The translations under genes were made by a program, and so were the position numbers. A stretch of 5,082 nt of DNA from Nitrospirota bacterium. Its GTDB lineage: Bacteria > Nitrospirota > Thermodesulfovibrionia > UBA6902. Below the pieces are notes generated by a model, which was not told the origin of the DNA, searched no databases, and worked only from the letters and a program-made list of their open reading frames with translations. The stretch is from NCBI GenBank assembly GCA_024277515.1, contig JAJRVB010000273.1, forward strand, positions 1 to 5,082. Direction: 5' to 3'. Shown here one piece after another: positions 1-5,082 of the stretch (within the stretch, counting starts at the first letter, position 1; every line of letters begins with the position of its first letter).

Positions 1-1452
1 CTCGCCCACGCTCTCATAAAAAGTGACATAGAGGGTCTTATGAAAATAATCTACACACCCACTGTGGGGCTTGCCTGCAGGGAATATTCATCAATGTTTC
101 GAACTGCACAGGGGCTTCATTTCTATCCCGGGAATATTGACCGTGCAGAGGACATCCTGAACAGGTTTTCCCACCGGGACATTCGCGTGGCGGTGGTAAC
201 TGATAACCAGGGCATACTCGGCATAGGCGATCAGGGAGCAGGGGGAATAGCCATATGTCTCGGCAAGCTCATGCTTTATACTCAGGCTGCGGGCATCGCT
301 CCCTGGCACTGCCTGCCAATCTCTCTTGACGTTGGCACTGACAGTGAAGAACTCCTGAATAATAACGACTATCTCGGCTGGCGTCACACCCGGATGAAGG
401 GAGCAGAGTATATATCGTTTGTTCAGCGTTTCGCGAGGGCCTTTAAATCAGTTTTTCCTAACGCACTTTGCCAGTGGGAAGATTTTTCTAAGCAGAATGC
501 CTTTGAGATCAGGGACGCATATCTTCATGACATGATATCTTTTAATGATGACATTCAGGGGACAGGAGCAGTAAGTCTTGCAGCGATTCTGTCTGCCATG
601 AAAATCAAAGGTGAATCACTGGACAGACAGATTTTTCTTATTTATGGAGCCGGAGCCGGTGGGATAGGTGTTGCAGAACAGATTAAGACTGCCCTTAACG
701 GGTGCGGGCTGTCAGACGGAGATGCACAGGACCGGATATTTGTAATTGACAGAATGGGACTTATAACCTCGGGGCATGCAGCTCCGTACCAGAATAATTT
801 TGCGAGGAATCCGAACGACCTCCGCTGGTATAAGAACGAGCAAGACGGTAAACTGCTGAATGTAGTAAAACACGGCAAGATAACCGTGTTAATCGGAACG
901 TCAGGACAGGCCGGTCATTTTACAAAAGAGATTATAGGAGCCATGCTGGCAAACACCGACAGACCAGTAGTTCTACCGCTCAGCAACCCAACAGATTATA
1001 GCGAGGCAATTCCTGAAGAAATCATTGAATGGACTTCAGGACGCGGGCTCGTTGCTACCGGAAGTCCATTTGAACCTGTTCGATATAATGATAATAAAGT
1101 CAGAATCAGTCAGTGCAATAATGTACTCATATTCCCCGGAGTCGGACTTGGTGTCCTCGCTTCCGGGGCAAAAGAAGTATTGCCGGAGTTTTTCACTGCT
1201 GCTGCGCATGCGGTGTCAGAGTCTGTTACTGCTGAAGACCGAAACAACGGCATACTGCTGCCATCTATTAATTCACTGCGGAAAGTGGGAGAAAAGGTAG
1301 CCATTGCCGTGGGCCGTGCAACGATAAGAGAGCACATCAGCGGGTCATATGCATTCGGAGATTTCGAGCATAATAACGATGCTGAACGAATGGAAGTGCT
1401 GATAAAACATATGGGATGGAGTCCCTCTTACCTGCCGCTCAGACAGGCATGA
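1..1452 (+). CDS. maeA: NAD(P)-dependent malic enzyme (malate oxidoreductase, decarboxylating), 5'-truncated by the window edge
   Basis: Cytosolic enzyme that oxidatively decarboxylates malate to pyruvate and CO2 with reduction of NAD(P)+. The frame is open from base 1. The 13 codons before the ATG at 40 read like the residues that normally precede the YTPTVG motif, so that ATG is an internal methionine and the true start is upstream. Counting the first in-window codon as 1, the catalytic tyrosine is Y18 in YTPTVG and the catalytic lysine is K89 in LGKLMLYT. The divalent-metal ligands are E160/D161 (WEDF) and D184 (FNDDIQGT). The Rossmann dinucleotide loop GAGAGG is at 216-221, followed by D250 (IDRMG). 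LSNPT, GSPF and NNVLIFPG follow in the usual order. There are 483 codons in the window against roughly 540-570 for the large-form family, so about 80-90 N-terminal residues are missing. The MaeA/SfcA-like large form suggests NAD preference, but the cofactor cannot be settled by eye. The gene stops at TGA 1450-1452, about 105 bases before sdhC, so it is probably a separate transcription unit. Confidence 0.95.
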   Translation, partial: LAHALIKSDIEGLMKIIYTPTVGLACREYSSMFRTAQGLHFYPGNIDRAEDILNRFSHRDIRVAVVTDNQGILGIGDQGAGGIAICLGKLMLYTQAAGIAPWHCLPISLDVGTDSEELLNNNDYLGWRHTRMKGAEYISFVQRFARAFKSVFPNALCQWEDFSKQNAFEIRDAYLHDMISFNDDIQGTGAVSLAAILSAMKIKGESLDRQIFLIYGAGAGGIGVAEQIKTALNGCGLSDGDAQDRIFVIDRMGLITSGHAAPYQNNFARNPNDLRWYKNEQDGKLLNVVKHGKITVLIGTSGQAGHFTKEIIGAMLANTDRPVVLPLSNPTDYSEAIPEEIIEWTSGRGLVATGSPFEPVRYNDNKVRISQCNNVLIFPGVGLGVLASGAKEVLPEFFTAAAHAVSESVTAEDRNNGILLPSINSLRKVGEKVAIAVGRATIREHISGSYAFGDFEHNNDAERMEVLIKHMGWSPSYLPLRQA

Positions 1453-1471
1453 CATGGTATAAATTCGAAGC

Positions 1472-1502
1472 ATCATTTGGGATGATATTGTAATATAATT
1501 AC
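1472..1502 (+). promoter_or_regulatory. Candidate promoter with overlapping palindromes upstream of sdhC
   Basis: A perfect TATAAT lies at 1494-1499, which would place a transcription start near 1506 and give an untranslated leader of about 50 bases. No good -35 hexamer is present at 16-18 bases spacing. Where it should be there is a small perfect inverted repeat, ATCAT-N5-ATGAT (1472-1486). Two further perfect 5-base-arm palindromes overlap the -10 box: ATATT-GT-AATAT (1485-1496) and GTAAT-ATA-ATTAC (1490-1502). A weak -35 plus dyad symmetry would fit a regulated promoter, but short palindromes arise easily in AT-rich DNA. A second candidate is the extended-10-like TGGTATAAA at 1455-1463. 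The gap holds no gene and no convincing intrinsic terminator for the malic enzyme gene. Confidence 0.4.
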
Positions 1503-1545
1503 GGTGGCTATTTGAGATATTCATATATTGTGCGAAAACTGATGT

Positions 1546-1552
1546 GAGGTGA
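1546..1552 (+). promoter_or_regulatory. Shine-Dalgarno site of sdhC that favours the TTG start
   Basis: GAGGTGA is a seven-base match to the anti-Shine-Dalgarno complement (GGAGGTGA). It ends 5 bases before TTG 1558, which is normal spacing. It overlaps the alternative GTG at 1549, and the bases 1537-1543 where a site for that GTG should lie contain no purine-rich motif. The site therefore argues for TTG as the sdhC start. Confidence 0.65.
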
Positions 1553-1557
1553 GCATA

Positions 1558-2229
1558 TTGCGATTATTACCGGAAAGCTCTGCAGGAAAAAAGATCCTGA
1601 TGGCTGTCACAGGCCAGGTGATGATCCTTTTCGTCCTCATCCATGTACTGGGGAATTCCACTCTCTTTGTCGGAGGCCTTAACGCTTATGCCGAGAAACT
1701 GCGTTCTATTCCTCCTCTTGTATGGGCTACCCGGATCGTGATGCTTGCGATGTTAATTGTCCATGTTTATTTGAGCATTCGCTTGACTCTTGAGAACAAC
1801 AGGGCGAACCCTGAGTTATATGCCGTAAAAAAACATCTTAAAGCTACATTTGCTTCAAAGAACATGATCTGGACAGGACTTGTAATAGGTGCGTTTCTTG
1901 TTTACCACCTATTGCACTTCACAATCCATGTGATCAATCCGGAAATGTCTGCCAGTATGAATGTGGATGCATTGGGACGGCCTGATGTATCTGCAATGGT
2001 TATCGCCAACTTTCAGACTTTTTCGATTTCATTAATTTATATAGCAGCAATGATTGCTCTTTTGCTACACCTTGCACATGGCATACAGAGTTCTTTTCAG
2101 ACCCTTGGGCTGAATAATGACAGAATGTTGCCGCTCATTATTAAGGCCGGTTCTATTGTGGCGGTTATTCTTTTTATGGGGTATATTTCGATCCCCGCGA
2201 TTATCTTTTTGGAATTGATAAAAGGTTAA
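1558..2229 (+). CDS. sdhC: Succinate dehydrogenase/fumarate reductase cytochrome b558 subunit (di-heme membrane anchor)
   Basis: Membrane anchor of a type-B succinate:quinone oxidoreductase. It binds two b hemes and carries electrons between SdhB and the quinone pool. I place the start at TTG 1558 (223 aa) because of the Shine-Dalgarno spacing; GTG 1549 would add three residues. Numbered from that GTG, there are five hydrophobic helices at about 16-40, 56-80, 106-128, 155-180 and 197-222. The opening S-x-GKK-x-LMAVTG and the HVLGN of helix 1 are typical of the b558 family. Candidate axial heme ligands, matched from memory to the four B. subtilis SdhC histidines, are H32, H72, H120 (H124 is possible) and H174 in the LLHLAHG motif that precedes SSFQTLG. 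The position matching the W. succinogenes FrdC proton-path glutamate, two before the last heme ligand, is Leu172. This subunit is first in the operon, 4 bases before sdhA. No SdhD is present or expected for this type. Confidence 0.92.
   Translation: MRLLPESSAGKKILMAVTGQVMILFVLIHVLGNSTLFVGGLNAYAEKLRSIPPLVWATRIVMLAMLIVHVYLSIRLTLENNRANPELYAVKKHLKATFASKNMIWTGLVIGAFLVYHLLHFTIHVINPEMSASMNVDALGRPDVSAMVIANFQTFSISLIYIAAMIALLLHLAHGIQSSFQTLGLNNDRMLPLIIKAGSIVAVILFMGYISIPAIIFLELIKG
2221..2225 (+). promoter_or_regulatory. Shine-Dalgarno site of sdhA inside the end of sdhC
   Basis: AAAGG lies in the last codons of sdhC, 8 bases before the ATG at 2234. It supports this ATG as the sdhA start and suggests translational coupling to sdhC. 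Confidence 0.5.
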
Positions 2230-2233
2230 TATC

Positions 2234-4147
2234 ATGATACTTGACGGAAAGTGTCCATCAGGCCCTCTTCCCGAAAAATGGGACAGGCACCGCCGGTCAT
2301 TGAAACTGGTCAACCCTGCCAACAAAAGAAAGTATCGAATCATAGTTGTCGGTACAGGACTGGCAGGAGCATCTGCCGCTGCAACGCTCGGAGAACTCGG
2401 CTATAACGTTGACGTCTTCTGCTATCAGGACAGCCCCAGGCGGGGACACAGTATCGCGGCACAGGGTGGAATAAATGCAGCGAAAAACTATCCCAACGAC
2501 GGAGACAGCATATTCAGGCTCTTCTATGACACGGTCAAAGGCGGTGACTTCCGGGCAAGAGAGGCAAACGTGTACCGCCTTGCTCAGGTCAGCAATAACA
2601 TCATAGACCAGTGCGTAGCGCAGGGGGTGCCATTTGCTCGCGACTACGCGGGGTACCTCGACAACCGGTCCTTTGGCGGGGCGCAGGTCTCACGTACATT
2701 TTACGCAAGGGGACAGACAGGCCAGCAGCTCCTGCTCGGCGCATATTCCGCAATGTCCCGCCAGATAAAGGCAGGAACGGTAAGACTGTATCCCCGCACA
2801 GAGATGCTTGATCTCGTCACCGTTGATGGTGAAGCAAAAGGGATAACTGTCAGGGATATGGTTACTGGTGAGATTGCATCGTATGCAGGTGATGCAGTTT
2901 GTCTATGCACCGGAGGCTATGCAAATGTTTTTTATCTATCAACGAATGCAATGGGTTCGAATGTCACTGCTGCATATCGCGCATATAAAAAGGGCGCCTT
3001 TTTTGCGAACCCCTGTTATACACAAATCCATCCAACCTGTATCCCCGTATCAGGAGACCATCAGTCAAAGTTGACCCTGATGTCCGAGTCTCTCAGGAAT
3101 GACGGAAGGTGCTGGGTCCCCGGGGAAAAAGGGGACAACCGGCCGCCTCACGAAATCCCGGAAGCAGAGCGGGATTACTACCTTGAAAGAAAGTATCCCG
3201 GTTTCGGAAATCTTGCGCCGCGGGACATTGCATCACGGTCGGCAAAAGAAGTATGCGGTGAGGGAAGGGGCATAGGGTCGAGCGGCTATGGCGTATACCT
3301 TGATTTTGCGGACGCCATTAAAAGGCTGGGCGAAAATGTGATAAGAGAGCGATATGGAAACCTCTTCGAAATGTACGAAAGAATTACCGGCGAAGATGCA
3401 TACAACCGGCCCATGCGGATTTATCCGGCGCCTCATTATACTATGGGAGGCCTCTGGGTCGATTATAATCTGGAGAGCACTCTGCCGGGCCTTTTTGTCC
3501 TTGGCGAGGCAAACTTTTCGGACCACGGGGCCAACCGTCTCGGGGCGAGCGCTCTTATGCAGGGGCTTGCGGACGGCTATTTCATTATCCCTTACACTAT
3601 AGCTGACTATCTCGCACGGACTGCACCGGGCGGGGTCTCTACCGGCAATGCGGAATTCAGAAAATCCGCGGATGATGCAGCAGACCTTGTCAAACGGCTT
3701 CTTTCCATTAACGGCAAACGGACGGTGAATGATTTTCATCGCGAACTCGGCAGGATCATGTGGGACGATGCGGGCATGGCGCGGAGCGAAGAAGGCCTTG
3801 AGCAGGCCCTGAAGAAGATCCCGGAACTGCGCGACCGTTTCTGGAATGATGTGAAGATCATCGGCAGCGGATATGAGTTAAACCAGGAACTCGAAAAGGC
3901 AGGCCGGGTCGCTGACTTCCTTGAGTTCGGCGAACTCCTGGTACTGGACGCGCTTCACCGCAATGAGTCCTGCGGCGGACACTTCCGCGTGGAATACCAG
4001 ACAGCTGACGGGGAGGCAAGGCGTGATGACGATAACTTTTCATATGTTGCTGCCTGGGAATTCAACGGCTCGGACAAAAGGCCTGTCCTTCACAGGGAAC
4101 CGCTTGCGTTTGAAAATGTGGTGCCGGACGTCAGGAGCTACAAGTAA
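2234..4147 (+). CDS. sdhA: Succinate dehydrogenase/fumarate reductase flavoprotein subunit
   Basis: Catalytic subunit that interconverts succinate and fumarate on a covalently bound FAD at the membrane surface. The full 637-residue length is normal for type-B enzymes, and the N-terminus (about 33 residues before the Rossmann fold, including PSGPLPEKW and LKLVNPANKRKY) is intact. The FAD dinucleotide motif GTGLAG is at 40-45. The histidine expected to link covalently to FAD is H72, in RGHSIAAQGG (70-79). Active-site residues by analogy with E. coli FrdA are H266 (QIHPT), R330 (APRDIASR), H401 (HYTMGG) and R435 (GANRLG). The C-terminal helical domain ends in the family-typical run from NESCGGHFR (577-585) to RSYK. 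No key residue is missing and I see no frameshift. Sequence alone does not decide between succinate oxidation and fumarate reduction, and many enzymes of this type work both ways. The gene lies between sdhC (4-base gap) and sdhB (1-base overlap), so the three should be co-translated. Confidence 0.97.
   Translation: MILDGKCPSGPLPEKWDRHRRSLKLVNPANKRKYRIIVVGTGLAGASAAATLGELGYNVDVFCYQDSPRRGHSIAAQGGINAAKNYPNDGDSIFRLFYDTVKGGDFRAREANVYRLAQVSNNIIDQCVAQGVPFARDYAGYLDNRSFGGAQVSRTFYARGQTGQQLLLGAYSAMSRQIKAGTVRLYPRTEMLDLVTVDGEAKGITVRDMVTGEIASYAGDAVCLCTGGYANVFYLSTNAMGSNVTAAYRAYKKGAFFANPCYTQIHPTCIPVSGDHQSKLTLMSESLRNDGRCWVPGEKGDNRPPHEIPEAERDYYLERKYPGFGNLAPRDIASRSAKEVCGEGRGIGSSGYGVYLDFADAIKRLGENVIRERYGNLFEMYERITGEDAYNRPMRIYPAPHYTMGGLWVDYNLESTLPGLFVLGEANFSDHGANRLGASALMQGLADGYFIIPYTIADYLARTAPGGVSTGNAEFRKSADDAADLVKRLLSINGKRTVNDFHRELGRIMWDDAGMARSEEGLEQALKKIPELRDRFWNDVKIIGSGYELNQELEKAGRVADFLEFGELLVLDALHRNESCGGHFRVEYQTADGEARRDDDNFSYVAAWEFNGSDKRPVLHREPLAFENVVPDVRSYK
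4133..4137 (+). promoter_or_regulatory. Shine-Dalgarno site of sdhB inside the end of sdhA
   Basis: AGGAG sits in the last codons of sdhA, 9 bases before the ATG at 4147. That ATG shares its A with the sdhA TAA stop (TAATG). This supports the start and indicates stop-start translational coupling. Confidence 0.65.
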
Positions 4148-4896
4148 TGGACCTTACCCTCTATGTATGGCGGCAGAAAGGCCCTGAGCAGCCAGGCAGG
4201 CTTGAGCAGTACAGGGCCGGTAACATCAGCGCGGAAATGTCATTTCTTGAAATGCTCGATGTGGTAAATGATGATTTAATCAGGAAGGGAGTTGAACCCA
4301 TAGCCTTTGACCATGACTGCCGCGAAGGCATATGCGGCACATGTTCCCAGGTAATAAACGGTGTTCCTCATGGCCCGGAGGAACGGACCACGGTTTGTCA
4401 GCTTCACATGAGGCATTTCAGGGACGGAGATTCTATTTATATCGAGCCGTGGCGGGCAAGGGCATTTCCGATTATTAAGGATTTAATAGTGGATCGCAGC
4501 GCCCTTGACCACTTGATCCAGGCAGGCGGCTATGTCTCGGTTCACACAGGGGGAGTGCCTGACGCTAATGCCATCCTCATCTCCAAGCCTGATGCTGACA
4601 TGTCTATGGATGCCGCGGAGTGCATCGGCTGCGGTGCCTGCGTAGCTGCCTGTCCCAATGGTTCGGCAATGCTCTTTACAGCCGCAAAAGTCACCCAGCT
4701 TGCCATGCTGCCCCAGGGCAGGCCGGAAGCAAAAAAACGGGTATGCATGATGACTGAAGAAATGATGAAAGAAGGGTTCGGCAACTGCTCCAATCATTAT
4801 GAGTGCCAGGCAGCCTGCCCGAAGGGCATCAAGGTTTCTTTTATTGCGAAGCTGAACAGAGAATTTATCAAGGCCTTTGACTCTCACGGGGAATAG
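4147..4896 (+). CDS. sdhB: Succinate dehydrogenase/fumarate reductase iron-sulfur subunit
   Basis: Electron-transfer subunit carrying electrons between the SdhA flavin and the SdhC hemes through three iron-sulfur clusters. The protein has 249 residues, a normal length. The N-terminal plant-ferredoxin-like domain has the [2Fe-2S] cysteines C58, C63 and C66 (CREGICGTC) and C84. The C-terminal domain has CIGCGACVAACP (159-170) and FGNCSNHYECQAACPKGI (211-228). By analogy with E. coli FrdB, C159, C162, C165 and C224 hold the [4Fe-4S] cluster, and C169, C214 and C220 hold the [3Fe-4S] cluster next to the quinone/heme side. All expected ligands are present. The stretch IYIEPWRARAFPIIKDLIVD (97-116) before the second domain is characteristic of the family. 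The gene starts on the last base of the sdhA stop and is followed 18 bases later by the AEC-family gene, with no terminator between. Confidence 0.97.
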   Translation: MDLTLYVWRQKGPEQPGRLEQYRAGNISAEMSFLEMLDVVNDDLIRKGVEPIAFDHDCREGICGTCSQVINGVPHGPEERTTVCQLHMRHFRDGDSIYIEPWRARAFPIIKDLIVDRSALDHLIQAGGYVSVHTGGVPDANAILISKPDADMSMDAAECIGCGACVAACPNGSAMLFTAAKVTQLAMLPQGRPEAKKRVCMMTEEMMKEGFGNCSNHYECQAACPKGIKVSFIAKLNREFIKAFDSHGE

Positions 4897-4914
4897 TAAT
4901 CCCTTAACCATCCG

Positions 4915-5082
4915 ATGAACTTTGAAGTATCCATAATCTGGGCATTATTGCCTGTCTTTGCTGTTATTGTAACGGGCTATGGAATGCGTTGCTATGGATT
5001 CCCGGGTGATACATTCTGGCCTCATGCTGAACGTTTCACATACTTCATTCTCTTTCCATCTCTGCTCTTTCAGAAAACAGCA
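4915..5082 (+). CDS. AEC (auxin efflux carrier) family transporter, N-terminal fragment cut by the window edge
   Basis: The frame is open from ATG 4915 to the last base, giving 56 codons. An in-frame TAA at 4897 makes this the only possible ATG start. The first helix spans about residues 6-24 (WALLPVFAVIVTGY), followed by a short charged/aromatic loop and FWPHAERFTYFILFPSLLF (34-52). That matches the N-terminal pattern of the Mem_trans/AEC family (LLPVF...GY, then FWP-x-AERLTYY-x-LFP-x-LLF). Full members have about 300 residues and roughly ten membrane helices, so most of the protein lies outside the window. Known bacterial members include carriers for malate and malonate. Placement directly behind sdhCAB and near malic enzyme makes a dicarboxylate or other organic acid a reasonable guess for the substrate, but the sequence shown does not prove it. 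There is no clear Shine-Dalgarno site in the 18-base gap, so expression may depend on read-through and coupling from sdhB. Confidence 0.8.
   Translation, partial: MNFEVSIIWALLPVFAVIVTGYGMRCYGFPGDTFWPHAERFTYFILFPSLLFQKTA

Noticed and set aside
1470..1490. Possible intrinsic terminator after the malic enzyme gene
   Set aside because: The only stem is five AT-rich base pairs and no T-run follows it, so it would be too weak. I list it only as part of the promoter-region palindromes.
1510..1530. Possible FNR-type site (TTGAT-N4-ATCAA) near TTTGAGATATTCATA
   Set aside because: Only one half-site partly matches; the second half does not fit the consensus.
1549..2229. Lower GC in sdhC than in sdhA as a sign of transfer (for example 23/60 G+C at 1741-1800 against 33/60 at 3541-3600)
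   Set aside because: Hydrophobic membrane proteins use T-rich codons, which lowers GC. The operon is tightly packed and the subunits fit one family, so transfer is not needed to explain it.
3233..3739. A 168-codon open frame on the - strand inside sdhA
   Set aside because: It lies wholly antisense to a strongly conserved part of SdhA containing active-site motifs, has no recognisable domain, and looks like a shadow of the coding strand's codon bias.
4483..4911. A 142-codon open frame on the - strand across the end of sdhB
   Set aside because: It is antisense to the iron-sulfur cluster motifs of SdhB, and its product resembles no family I know. It is a shadow frame.

Overview
The window is an ordinary stretch of bacterial central-carbon metabolism, entirely on the + strand. 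It holds a 5'-truncated malic enzyme gene, a complete sdhCAB (frdCAB) operon for a type-B di-heme succinate:quinone oxidoreductase, and the first 56 codons of an auxin-efflux-carrier (AEC) family transporter. I see no mobile element, RNA gene, CRISPR array or phage-like segment, and no undescribed system.

Layout: positions 1-1452 are malic enzyme, whose reading frame is open to the left edge, so the true start lies outside. Positions 1453-1557 are the only sizeable intergenic gap (about 105 bases). The gap contains a TATAAT box inside overlapping AT-rich palindromes, which is the best candidate for the sdh promoter. sdhC follows, probably starting at TTG 1558 rather than GTG 1549. sdhA begins 4 bases after the sdhC stop, and sdhB overlaps the sdhA stop by one base (TAATG). 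The AEC gene starts 18 bases after sdhB and runs off the right edge. The tight spacing suggests that sdhC, sdhA, sdhB and probably the AEC gene are one transcript.

How the genes work together: malic enzyme links malate to pyruvate, and the sdh complex links succinate and fumarate to the quinone pool. Some AEC-family carriers transport malate or other organic acids. The neighbourhood therefore looks like a C4-dicarboxylate (malate/fumarate/succinate) module. The transport part is inferred only.

Organism: the C-A-B gene order, the single five-helix di-heme b558-type anchor and the SdhA/SdhB sequence style resemble enzymes of menaquinone-using bacteria such as Desulfobacterota (Geobacter-like), Nitrospirota or Bacteroidota/Chlorobi. 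Mixed GC and good Shine-Dalgarno sites fit a mesophilic bacterium. I cannot assign a phylum with confidence from the sequence alone.
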